A stretch of 64,000 bases of DNA from the NCBI GenBank assembly GCA_013099195.1, contig CP039999.1:496001-560000 (forward strand), written 5' to 3'. Source of the DNA: Candidatus Saccharibacteria bacterium oral taxon 488 (lineage in GTDB: Bacteria; Patescibacteriota; Saccharimonadia; Saccharimonadales; Saccharimonadaceae). Position numbers and translations under genes: made by a program. Under the pieces are notes generated by a model, which saw only the letters and a list, made by a program, of their open reading frames with translations, was not told the origin of the DNA and did no database searches. Within the stretch, counting starts at the first letter, position 1, and each line of letters starts with the position of its first letter. This document shows, one piece after another, positions 57,183 through 64,000 of this stretch.

Positions 57183-57647
57183 ATGAGCAATTTATTACAC
57201 AACTGGATCGCTGAGACAACTCCAAAAACACCAGAGCAGGCAGCGAGGCGGCGCGGCACATTAGCTAAAGTGGGCGCTGCGGCCGTAGGCGTGGCAATGG
57301 TTACATTTGGGTGTAACCTTACCGCCCAGCACTTAGGTAGTGCCGAGAAGGAATCAATGGATCATGTTGCCGATACCGCAACCCTTATCGTGGAAGGCGG
57401 CGCCCAAATACGCGATACCGGCGGAGTCACCGATGATAACCTTTTAGCAACTTTTGAGTCAACAGGGAAACTAGCGGTCGCTGTGACCGATGGTGCCTGG
57501 CGTAATGACAACCCGAATAGTGGACCGTGGATTTGCATAACCGAAAGCACTGCTGGCCAAGCCATGCCCGGAATAGGACTAGATCCCAACAACAAAGACA
57601 ACCTCGTATGTATTAACAGCCAAGAAGCTTCCCTACTTAGTACTTAG
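57183..57647 (+). CDS. Membrane-anchored hypothetical protein
   Basis: 154 residues from ATG 57183 (AAGGA upstream); longer in-frame versions to 57126 would overlap the promoter. N-terminal cytoplasmic part (30 residues), one membrane span (about 31-52), then an extracytoplasmic domain of about 95 residues with two cysteines (GPWICIT and NLVCINS), which could form a disulfide. Not recognised. Convergent with leuS. Confidence 0.65.
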   Translation: MSNLLHNWIAETTPKTPEQAARRRGTLAKVGAAAVGVAMVTFGCNLTAQHLGSAEKESMDHVADTATLIVEGGAQIRDTGGVTDDNLLATFESTGKLAVAVTDGAWRNDNPNSGPWICITESTAGQAMPGIGLDPNNKDNLVCINSQEASLLST

Positions 57648-57661
57648 CAGTATTAATACAT

Positions 57662-60256
57662 CTAGACAACAATATTCACCAACTTACCCGGCACATAAAT
57701 CACCTTCTTCGGTGCCCGGGCATTGAGATAGGCACGAACTTTTTCATCATCCAGCGCCCGCTGCTCAATCGCCTCTTTATCGGCATCAACCGGCAGCTCC
57801 AGTCGTGATCGAAGCTTGCCATTGACCTGAACGATGATCGTCATCGTATCACTCACCAGATATTTCTCATCCCACTTTGGCCAGTGATTGACGTGAATGG
57901 TGTCAGCATGACCGAGTTCCTGCCATAACTCTTCAGTAATGTGCGGTGCGAATGGCGCCAAGATTTGCAGCAAGCTTTCTAGGGCAAACCGCCATGTTTC
58001 CGATGCTTGAATACCGTGCGACTCCTTGAGCTTGTATAGGCCATTGACCATTTCCATCATCGCCGCCACTGCTGTATTGAACTTCTCATCCTCGATGTCA
58101 CGAGTGACTTTTTTGATAGTGAGATGAGTGAGGCGAAGTAGTTCCGCGACTACACCACCATCCTCTTCCAGAGTACACTCTTCGCTCAAATCTCCACTGG
58201 AGATTTCTCGCGAGCGTTCGGCTGAAGTGTCCGCTATTCGCGAACACTTCACAGCCTCTGTCAGAGGAGGTAATGTAGCCGCCTCAACAAACTCCTGTAC
58301 CACATTCCACACTCGGTTTAAGAACCGATACGTCCCCGGCACGCCACGCGGATCCCACGGTGCATCCATATCGTACGGCGCGATGAACATCTCGTAAACA
58401 CGCAGCGCATCGGCACCGTAACCACTGTCCATAATCTCCATTGGATCGATGACATTGCCCTTGGACTTACTCATCTTTTGACCGTCCGGCGCCATGATGT
58501 AGGCATTGTACATCATCCGCTTGAATGGTTCTGGCGTCGGCACCAAGCCAAGCTTATAGAAAAATCGCATCCAAAAACGGCTGTACAGCAGGTGCGCTAC
58601 CGCGTGGTCGGCACCGTTGTAATAATCGACCGGCATCCAGTGACTAATGCGCGCTGGATTCCACGCTTCGGCGTCATTGTGCGGATCGAGATAGCGCAGG
58701 AAGTACCAGCTGGAACAAGCATAGCCGTCCAGCGTATCAGTTTCGCGTCGGCCTTCATGCCAATTGTCGCCCGCCGGCTTTGGCTCAGTAATCGGCGCGG
58801 TTTTACCCGTCTCGACGTCAACCCACACGCGCACCCAATCATCAACTTGCGCTAGGACCGAGGTGTTGCCGCCCGTTGGCTTGAAATTCTCGACCTCTGG
58901 CAAAATCACTGGCAAGCATTCATCAGCCACAGCAATTGGCCCGAAACCATCAACATGCACCATTGGAATTGGCGCACCCCAGTACCGCTGGCGAGAAATC
59001 AGCCAATCGCGCATTTTATAGGTAGTCTTACTCCGGCCCAAGCCCTGTTGCTCCAGCCAGGCTACCACCTGTTCGCGAGCCTCTTCGCTGCGCAGGCCAT
59101 CAAAATCGCCCGAGTTAATCAACTCGCCTTCGCCCGTGTAACAGCCTGCATCCGCCGAATTCTCTGGCTTGTCAATCACCTGCACTACTGGCAAATTAAA
59201 TTTTTCGGCAAATTCCAAGTCACGTTCATCATGCGCCGGCACCGCCATAATTGCGCCAGTGCCATAGCCACCGAGAATGTAATCCGCCACCCAAATTGGT
59301 AATTTCTGGCCGTTGACTGGATTGATGGCATAGCTGCCAGTAAAGACGCCTGTTTTATCTTTATTTTCTTGGCGTTCGACGTCGGATTTTTTCTGCGCCG
59401 CTTGAACGTACGATTCGACTTTAGCACGCGTGTCGGCATTAACCAGCTGAGACACTAGCGGATGCTCTGGTGCCAGTGCCACATACGTCGCACCAAACAG
59501 CGTGTCAGGGCGCGTAGTGAAAACAGTGATGACATCGTCGCAGCCTTCAACCGCAAACTCAACCTCCGCACCGACCGACCGACCGATCCAATTTTTCTGC
59601 ATAGTTTTGACCATTTCCGTCCAATCCAAGTCGTCAGTCGCCTCCAAAATCTCATCGGCATAGGCCGTAATACGGAAAAACCACTGCTTGAGGTTGCGCT
59701 TGGTGACAGGATTGCCGCAGCGCCAACATTTGCCGCCCTCAACCTGCTCGTTAGCTAGCACCGTATTGTCGGTATCGCACCACCATTGTAGCTGCTCCTT
59801 CTGGTACGCCAAATTGTGCTTGTATAGCTGCGTAAAAATCCACTGAGTCCACTTGTAATACTCAGGGTCGGCAGTAGAAATCTCCTTTGACCAATCATAA
59901 CTAAAGCCGAGGCGCTTCAACTGAGCAATGAAATGAGCCTTAGCTTCGTCATGTGCTACCCGCGGCGTTTTACCAACCTTGATGGCATAGTTTTCCACTG
60001 GCAGACCAAAGCTATCCCAGCCAATTGGATGATAAGTATTATAGCCCTGTTGGCGCTTAAGGCGCGCTTTAATATCAGCAAATTGAAACGTCCGACCGTG
60101 ACCGATGTGAATACCCGCGCCAGTGATGCCAGGAAGCATGCTGAGACTATAGTACTTTGGGCGCATTGTATCACTAAGGTCAGTGACATAGGTACCGTCA
60201 GCCTCCCATTTATCTTGCCATTTTTTCTCAATTTCCGTCGGATTGTAGCGTCTCAT
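57662..60256 (-). CDS. leuS: Leucyl-tRNA synthetase with in-frame repeat insert
   Basis: 864 residues from ATG 60256. HIGH motif in GIHIGHGRTF, CP1 editing domain with TTRPDTLFGATYV and LAPEHPL, GQKMSKSKGN, and a C-terminal anticodon domain. Between NVVQEFVEA (end of the catalytic part) and LLRLTHLTIKKV lies an insert of about 36 residues (SAERSREISSGDLSEE core), encoded by the 109-base repeat at 58162-58270. TATACT with TGA upstream (60264-60269) ends seven bases before the ATG, deciding the start over upstream in-frame codons. Confidence 0.97.
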   Translation of the reverse strand: MRRYNPTEIEKKWQDKWEADGTYVTDLSDTMRPKYYSLSMLPGITGAGIHIGHGRTFQFADIKARLKRQQGYNTYHPIGWDSFGLPVENYAIKVGKTPRVAHDEAKAHFIAQLKRLGFSYDWSKEISTADPEYYKWTQWIFTQLYKHNLAYQKEQLQWWCDTDNTVLANEQVEGGKCWRCGNPVTKRNLKQWFFRITAYADEILEATDDLDWTEMVKTMQKNWIGRSVGAEVEFAVEGCDDVITVFTTRPDTLFGATYVALAPEHPLVSQLVNADTRAKVESYVQAAQKKSDVERQENKDKTGVFTGSYAINPVNGQKLPIWVADYILGGYGTGAIMAVPAHDERDLEFAEKFNLPVVQVIDKPENSADAGCYTGEGELINSGDFDGLRSEEAREQVVAWLEQQGLGRSKTTYKMRDWLISRQRYWGAPIPMVHVDGFGPIAVADECLPVILPEVENFKPTGGNTSVLAQVDDWVRVWVDVETGKTAPITEPKPAGDNWHEGRRETDTLDGYACSSWYFLRYLDPHNDAEAWNPARISHWMPVDYYNGADHAVAHLLYSRFWMRFFYKLGLVPTPEPFKRMMYNAYIMAPDGQKMSKSKGNVIDPMEIMDSGYGADALRVYEMFIAPYDMDAPWDPRGVPGTYRFLNRVWNVVQEFVEAATLPPLTEAVKCSRIADTSAERSREISSGDLSEECTLEEDGGVVAELLRLTHLTIKKVTRDIEDEKFNTAVAAMMEMVNGLYKLKESHGIQASETWRFALESLLQILAPFAPHITEELWQELGHADTIHVNHWPKWDEKYLVSDTMTIIVQVNGKLRSRLELPVDADKEAIEQRALDDEKVRAYLNARAPKKVIYVPGKLVNIVV
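58162..58270 (-). repeat. 109-base palindromic repeat inside leuS
   Basis: Same element as 3239-3347 in opposite orientation, 96 of 109 bases identical by my count, with the internal palindrome AAATCTCCACTGGAGATTT intact (58188-58206). Outer arms are partly degraded but GAAGTGT/ACACTTC forms a perfect inner stem here (GAAACGT/ACGCTTC in the other copy), including one compensatory change (C-G to T-A). Reading frame runs through it. Confidence 0.85.
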
Positions 60257-60269
60257 ATTCCTTAGTATA

Positions 60270-61574
60270 TCATCTCTCGACGCTAGTGTCGGTGTCTTCA
60301 TCGTTCTCATCCGTGGAGGCACCACCCCTAGCAAACGGCGGCGGTATTGGTGATGAGCCGGCAAAATCCTGAAGTACTGATTTAAGATTATCGGCGTCTG
60401 ACGGTATATCAATTTGCTCTGACTTACTGTAGTCGAACGTCATGTCTATAGTGAGATTCCGATCCTTGTCGCCATCTGAGCCGTGCGCCTTGATTTCGAT
60501 CGCTTTAAGCTGGTGCGACCACGGATCGACCCAGATGCGTATAGTGGGCAATCTCTTTGACGACGTAGTTTTATTTGCTGTATTGAATACTTTGTCACCA
60601 TAGCATTCCTTGATTTTCTTGCCAAGTTTTGTATCCCCTAGGGAGTCGACAAATGCGCGTAGTTTGTCTGACATTTTACCGTCCGAAGCTAAATCAATTT
60701 CAAAGCCAGGCGCACCGTCACGCGGCTCGATCTTAGCGTCCTTTTTGACCGTCACAAAGCTGTTTTTGCGATACGCGTTGATCAGTTCGCTACGCACCTG
60801 CTGGTCAGTATTGATCAAATCAAAGATTTCTTGAGAGCACGTGTCTTTATTTGTACGTGATGCTCCAAGCTCATCAAATGATACCTTAAGCCACTTGCCT
60901 TCAATTTTGTTAAGTTTTTCATCAAGCTGTTTGAGGATCTGGTCGCGTATCATCGTCGACCGCGTATCTGGTAGCATCCCCCGACTTCGAGCCTTGATAA
61001 TCGTCTCTACCATCTGGCGCACGATATCTTTTAGATGTTCGCTCTTGATATAAATCGTACCTTTGCCATCAGCCACCATTGTGAGGATGACGTCTTGCTG
61101 GATCTCCATGCCGTTGATCGCTAATGTAATGGTAGCCTCGGTTTTTGATTTTGGCGGGACGGTAGCGGCTTTGAGCTTGACGTCAATACGATTACCATTG
61201 CCGAGATTCATGACGAGTTTGCCCGAGGAAACCACCCTTTTGGTCTGGAATGAATTAACCACTGCATCAGTTACCATCCTCTGCGGATCTTGCCACCAGA
61301 AAAAGTACAACAGTACCGCAGCGATAGCTAGCAGCAATACAACCGAGCCGGTAATAATACCGATGATGAGGCCAGTTTTCTTTTTTGGCGGCATAACCGA
61401 ATTCATGATCGGCGGGCGCAAGGACGACGATGCCGGCTGATCAGCCTGTGTAGGCGGAGTCGTTGTCGACTGTGATGAGCTTGATGTGACCGTCGACTGC
61501 GACGCTGCCGGCGGTGTTGACGCAGCGGCTTTATCCGCTGGTGTTTTCTTGCTATTCGTACCCTTGTCGTCCAT
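60270..61574 (-). CDS. Single-span membrane protein with large extracytoplasmic domain
   Basis: 434 residues: Ser/Thr/Pro low-complexity cytoplasmic N-terminus (1-62), one span (about 66-90), and an extracytoplasmic domain (95-415) with a lipoprotein-like beta layout (RVVSSGKLVMNLGNG, IRIWVDPWSHQLKAIEI, LTIDMTFDYSK) resembling LppX/LolA-like lipid-carrier folds by pattern only; an acidic tail follows. AGGAGG lies four bases before the ATG. The leuS promoter overlaps its 3' end. Confidence 0.65.
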   Translation of the reverse strand: MDDKGTNSKKTPADKAAASTPPAASQSTVTSSSSQSTTTPPTQADQPASSSLRPPIMNSVMPPKKKTGLIIGIITGSVVLLLAIAAVLLYFFWWQDPQRMVTDAVVNSFQTKRVVSSGKLVMNLGNGNRIDVKLKAATVPPKSKTEATITLAINGMEIQQDVILTMVADGKGTIYIKSEHLKDIVRQMVETIIKARSRGMLPDTRSTMIRDQILKQLDEKLNKIEGKWLKVSFDELGASRTNKDTCSQEIFDLINTDQQVRSELINAYRKNSFVTVKKDAKIEPRDGAPGFEIDLASDGKMSDKLRAFVDSLGDTKLGKKIKECYGDKVFNTANKTTSSKRLPTIRIWVDPWSHQLKAIEIKAHGSDGDKDRNLTIDMTFDYSKSEQIDIPSDADNLKSVLQDFAGSSPIPPPFARGGASTDENDEDTDTSVER

Positions 61575-61604
61575 ATTCCTCCTCGTTATACTTTCATTGT
61601 ATCA

Positions 61605-62906
61605 CTATCCGCGAAAGCGCGAGAAAAATTCATTTTTTCGCTTAATCCAATCAGGTGACTGGCGCACCAATTTTTTCTCATCCTCAGTGCTGTGTAGGTT
61701 AATTTTAAGCGCTTCCTCGAGCCAAACACCGCCACTTGAACCTTTGAAGAGAGCCACGCCGCCCGCATGAAGTTTTTCGCGCACAAATCCGCCGGCCATC
61801 AGCGCATCACGACACTCCTTGACCTGACAGCCGCGACGACGTGCTACTGGCGCTAGGTATTGATTAGCCATCTCACCGACGGTCACTACCCAATCCAGCT
61901 CGTCTGGTGAACACTGAGCGCCGAGCTTCGCATGACCGGCCTGTGTATCCTTGCGTAGCCCATTCATGTTACCAAACACCACGATACGCTGCGGCACCTC
62001 AAGACTGTACAGCGTTTGTAGTGCTGACAATGCCGTCAGTGGTGATGAGCTATAGCTATCGTCAATCAAAATCGTCTGATCCGCACCGCGAAGCACTTGC
62101 ATCCGACCCGGCAGCGGGCCTAACTGGCTCAAGCCCTTTTCAATCAATTCTTTCGTCATACCCATCCGCACCCCAGCGAGCATCGCCACGACGGCTGGCC
62201 GCAGATTATGTTCACCAAGCAGCGGCAGCGTCACCGCGATGCCATCAGGGTATTCCGGGCCGATAATCTTGCCGACATAACCGTGCTCCAGCGAGAAATC
62301 ATGCTGCTCAAAATAATACTCAGCGACCTCGCTAGTGCCATATGTCGTCATCTGGGGATTTGTCAAAAACGCGGCAAATCGACCGTCAATATCATCGCGG
62401 TTAATGGCCGCAAAGCGAGCATTATTCGCCAATGTTAGCATCTCGCCAGCCACCTCTTCGACGGTATGTTCAACCCGCATGCGGCCAGAGGTTACCGACG
62501 TCACAACGGCCATGTCCGGCAAAATAACCTGCTGAAACCACGCGTTAAAACCAGGCTGCATCGGGCTGAATTCTTGGACGATGACATGAGCTTCAGGATG
62601 CTCAGCGCGAGCACGCTTTTTGACAGCTCGCATCATCTTGCGGCGGTGCCAAAATCCCCACTTCTCCTCCGGACGATTCTCAGGATAGCGCACACCCATA
62701 ATCTGTAGAAGGGTTTGCAAGTGCGACATTGGCTCAGCAGCGTGCATGGCGACAGCAAATTGCTGCGATAGCACAGTGGCGATCGCCGTTTTGGCACTCG
62801 TTTTACCGGCGCTCCCGGTCACTGCGATCAACTTGACGTCAGCATGGTCGGCAAAAAATTGCCGGACATAGCGTATCATTTTTTTCTCAAACGACTTCTT
62901 GAACAT
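61605..62906 (-). CDS. Mur ligase family protein (MurF-like)
   Basis: 433 residues. VTGSAGKTSAKTAI (P-loop), VVTSVTSGRMRVEHTV, AAINRDD, LLGEHNLRPAVVAMLA and ILIDDSYSSSPLTALSAL (ATP/Mg region) follow the MurC-F ligase order, closest in layout to MurF. The N-terminal substrate domain is short. TATGAT with TGG upstream (62914-62919) ends seven bases before ATG 62906, so that start is preferred over ATG 62918, which overlaps the hexamer. A role in peptidoglycan precursor assembly is likely. Confidence 0.85.
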   Translation of the reverse strand: MFKKSFEKKMIRYVRQFFADHADVKLIAVTGSAGKTSAKTAIATVLSQQFAVAMHAAEPMSHLQTLLQIMGVRYPENRPEEKWGFWHRRKMMRAVKKRARAEHPEAHVIVQEFSPMQPGFNAWFQQVILPDMAVVTSVTSGRMRVEHTVEEVAGEMLTLANNARFAAINRDDIDGRFAAFLTNPQMTTYGTSEVAEYYFEQHDFSLEHGYVGKIIGPEYPDGIAVTLPLLGEHNLRPAVVAMLAGVRMGMTKELIEKGLSQLGPLPGRMQVLRGADQTILIDDSYSSSPLTALSALQTLYSLEVPQRIVVFGNMNGLRKDTQAGHAKLGAQCSPDELDWVVTVGEMANQYLAPVARRRGCQVKECRDALMAGGFVREKLHAGGVALFKGSSGGVWLEEALKINLHSTEDEKKLVRQSPDWIKRKNEFFSRFRG

Positions 62907-62953
62907 CCCCTTTATCATACCATAAGCGCCGTCAAACGCGCCACTTGACGAAC

Positions 62954-63044
62954 AAAAAAGAGCTGTTACGCGCCCACCCGGGGCAATTTCATGTGTTTGT
63001 TTTGGATGGCAGCATAGGAAACGCCCCTATGCGTACCAGCTCTA
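62954..63044 (-). ncRNA. Probable structured small RNA with own promoter and terminator
   Basis: On the minus strand CATAAT (63051-63056) with TTGTGC 17 bases upstream forms a promoter. The transcript would start at the closing stem AGAGCTG, whose partner CAGCTCT at the far end (62959-62965) is followed by six T. A second stem (TACGC/GCGTA), a hairpin ATAGG/CCTAT (63027-63031 and 63015-63019) and CCATCC/GGGTGG (63005-63010 and 62974-62979) give a three-way junction. GGGGC near 63024-63028 and GCCCC near 62980-62984 could form a pseudoknot. Not recognised as a known class; no gene lies in the 192-base spacer between the acetyltransferase and the Mur ligase. Confidence 0.55.
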
Positions 63045-63098
63045 ATGATATTATGCGCTTTTTTATTAAAAAGCACAAGGGGTTTACCTGATATTTAT

Positions 63099-63536
63099 CT
63101 ACAATTCCTTAGCAAAAGCGTTAGTGCTACGTACGACTGCGCCCTTTTTCAAGTAGAATTGCTGCGCCGCTTCACGTTCTGGGCGTGACGTGAATTCTAA
63201 TTTCAAAGCGCCCTGCTCGCGACCCCAGTCGATGATAGCGTCCCAGAGTTGAGAGCCGACGCCCCTGCCCTGGATAGTCGGATCAGCAACGAAATCGTCG
63301 AGGTAGATCTTACGCCCAGCAGCTGGCCCCAGTAATAACGCCACCGTTGCCATGCCAACGACTTTGCCTGATAACCGTGCCAACAGCAACACATGACTCG
63401 GCGAGTCGATAATCTGCTGCAACAGCTTGGTGTCAGCTGGATGCGGCTTGCTGGTAAGCGCCGCGATAAGGTTGGTAATGTCTGCCACATCAGATTCAGT
63501 GATGTGGGATGCTCGTTCAATTGTCAATTCGTCCAT
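63099..63536 (-). CDS. GNAT-family N-acetyltransferase
   Basis: 145 residues. The acetyl-CoA loop IQGRGVGSQLWDAIIDW (Q/RxxGxG/A motif), preceded by YLDDFVADPT and followed by LEFTSRPEREAAQQFYLKKGAV, is typical of GNAT. TATAAT (63543-63548) ends six bases before the ATG: leaderless and back to back with the pta promoter. Substrate unknown. Confidence 0.9.
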   Translation of the reverse strand: MDELTIERASHITESDVADITNLIAALTSKPHPADTKLLQQIIDSPSHVLLLARLSGKVVGMATVALLLGPAAGRKIYLDDFVADPTIQGRGVGSQLWDAIIDWGREQGALKLEFTSRPEREAAQQFYLKKGAVVRSTNAFAKEL

Positions 63537-63550
63537 GCTTCCATTATACT
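63521..63550 (+). promoter_or_regulatory. Overlapping divergent leaderless promoters (pta / GNAT)
   Basis: For the plus strand TTGTCA (63521-63526), 18 bases, TATACT (63545-63550), then six bases to the pta ATG. For the minus strand TATAAT occupies 63543-63548, six bases before the acetyltransferase ATG (63536). The two -10 hexamers share four bases and the two start codons are only 20 bases apart. Confidence 0.65.
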
Positions 63551-63556
63551 ATACCC

Positions 63557-64000
63557 ATGAATCAGCACATACGAGACCTAGCAAAAATTTTAGCTTCAAA
63601 TCCGCCACGCGTGGTATTTCCTGAGGGCGATAATCACATCATCCAGCAGGCAGCACGCGTACTAGAAGAAAGCGGCGCAGCGCAGCCAGTGTTGCTTGAT
63701 GGGGAAGAGAACGCCATCAGTCGCGGTGCAACGATGCTAACGAGCGGCGAGGCTGACGTTATGGTGGCTGGGATTGATCACCCAACGAAAGACGTGCTGC
63801 GGGCTGGGCTGAAAATTGTTGGACTGGCGCCCGATGTTCGATATGCATCCAGCTTTTTCGTGATAGACGTCCCACAGTTTCAGGGCGGCGAACAAGGTTT
63901 ATTGCTCTTTGCCGACTGCGGTATGAATATTCAGCCAAACGCCGAGCAGCTGGCGGCGATTGCCATGTCCTCAGCGAATAGTGCGGCGTCGCTTGGCTGG
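63557..64000 (+). CDS. pta: Phosphate acetyltransferase, 5' part (runs off the window)
   Basis: 148 residues are visible and the frame is open at the window end. RVVFPEGDNHIIQQAARVL at the start, SGEADVMVAGIDHPTKDVLRAGLKIVGLAPDVRY and SSFFVIDVP...GLLLFADCGMNIQPNAEQLAAIA are the phosphotransacetylase signature; phosphate butyryltransferase is a less likely alternative. It converts acetyl-CoA to acetyl phosphate, from which acetate kinase would yield ATP. TATACT ends six bases before the ATG. The N-terminus is shorter than in most Pta proteins: the block around residues 40-60 is compressed. Confidence 0.88.
   Translation, partial: MNQHIRDLAKILASNPPRVVFPEGDNHIIQQAARVLEESGAAQPVLLDGEENAISRGATMLTSGEADVMVAGIDHPTKDVLRAGLKIVGLAPDVRYASSFFVIDVPQFQGGEQGLLLFADCGMNIQPNAEQLAAIAMSSANSAASLGW

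Noticed and set aside
60257-60412. N-terminal extension of leuS by 52 residues
   Set aside because: It lies over the promoter and the end of the upstream gene; homologues start at MRRYNPTEIEKKWQ.
1-64000. CRISPR array, rRNA operon or prophage
   Set aside because: No regularly spaced repeats, rRNA-like stretches or phage structural genes were seen; the ImmA-like gene and one baseplate-J-like domain are not enough.

Overview
The window looks like chromosome from a Candidatus Saccharibacteria (TM7, Patescibacteria/CPR) genome. I infer this from the small tightly packed genes, the streamlined enzymes (a Rel without ACT domain, an AlaRS without C-terminal domain), many tiny membrane proteins, Gram-positive-type envelope genes (G5/DUF348 proteins, an MltG-like protein, an LPXTG-like surface protein) and the absence of biosynthetic operons. 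TGA is used as a normal stop. No rRNA, CRISPR array or prophage is visible.

Layout. 1-10 kb: small membrane protein, gapA, rel, a PPIase-trxB-ppa operon, an ABC exporter and pheT. 10-14.4 kb: accessory and decaying stretch (SLOG and HIT proteins, short orphan genes, a doubly frameshifted CYTH gene, a two-gene unit with a membrane partner). 14.4-27.5 kb: pheS, aquaporin, rmuC, PAP2 phosphatase, tRNA-Gln, a ParB-like gene, trmD and a KH protein, then an FtsA/PilM-like - membrane protein - ruvX - mltG cluster. 27.5-36 kb: alaS, a BspA-like surface protein, rpsP, an orphan promoter-terminator unit, tRNA-Asp, an IS1595-type transposase, an ImmA-like peptidase, and a kinase-like/small/PHP cassette. 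36-47 kb: mnmA-ydcF-cysteine desulfurase, metG-tatD, a nonsense-broken VOC gene, ksgA and two G5-domain wall proteins. 47-57 kb: uvrD, lower glycolysis (tpiA-pgk-pyk) and rnc-nudix-nusB-rpmF. 57-64 kb: leuS, a Mur ligase, a probable structured small RNA, an acetyltransferase and the start of pta.

Two genome-wide themes stand out. First, nineteen first-of-unit genes have a -10 hexamer (TATAAT or close) ending only 6-7 bases before the start codon, so their mRNAs should be leaderless; operon-internal genes instead show Shine-Dalgarno sites or ATGA/TGATG/TAATG overlaps. Second, a 109-base hairpin repeat lies both between rel and ppa and, in frame, inside leuS (about 88 percent identical, with one compensatory stem change). 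A different hairpin-rich insert lies in frame inside mnmA. These resemble the palindromic elements known from Rickettsia.

Metabolically, gapA, tpiA, pgk, pyk and pta point to fermentation of trioses to acetate with ATP gain, as expected for an epibiont that imports most building blocks. All functions are inferred from sequence reading; no database search was possible.
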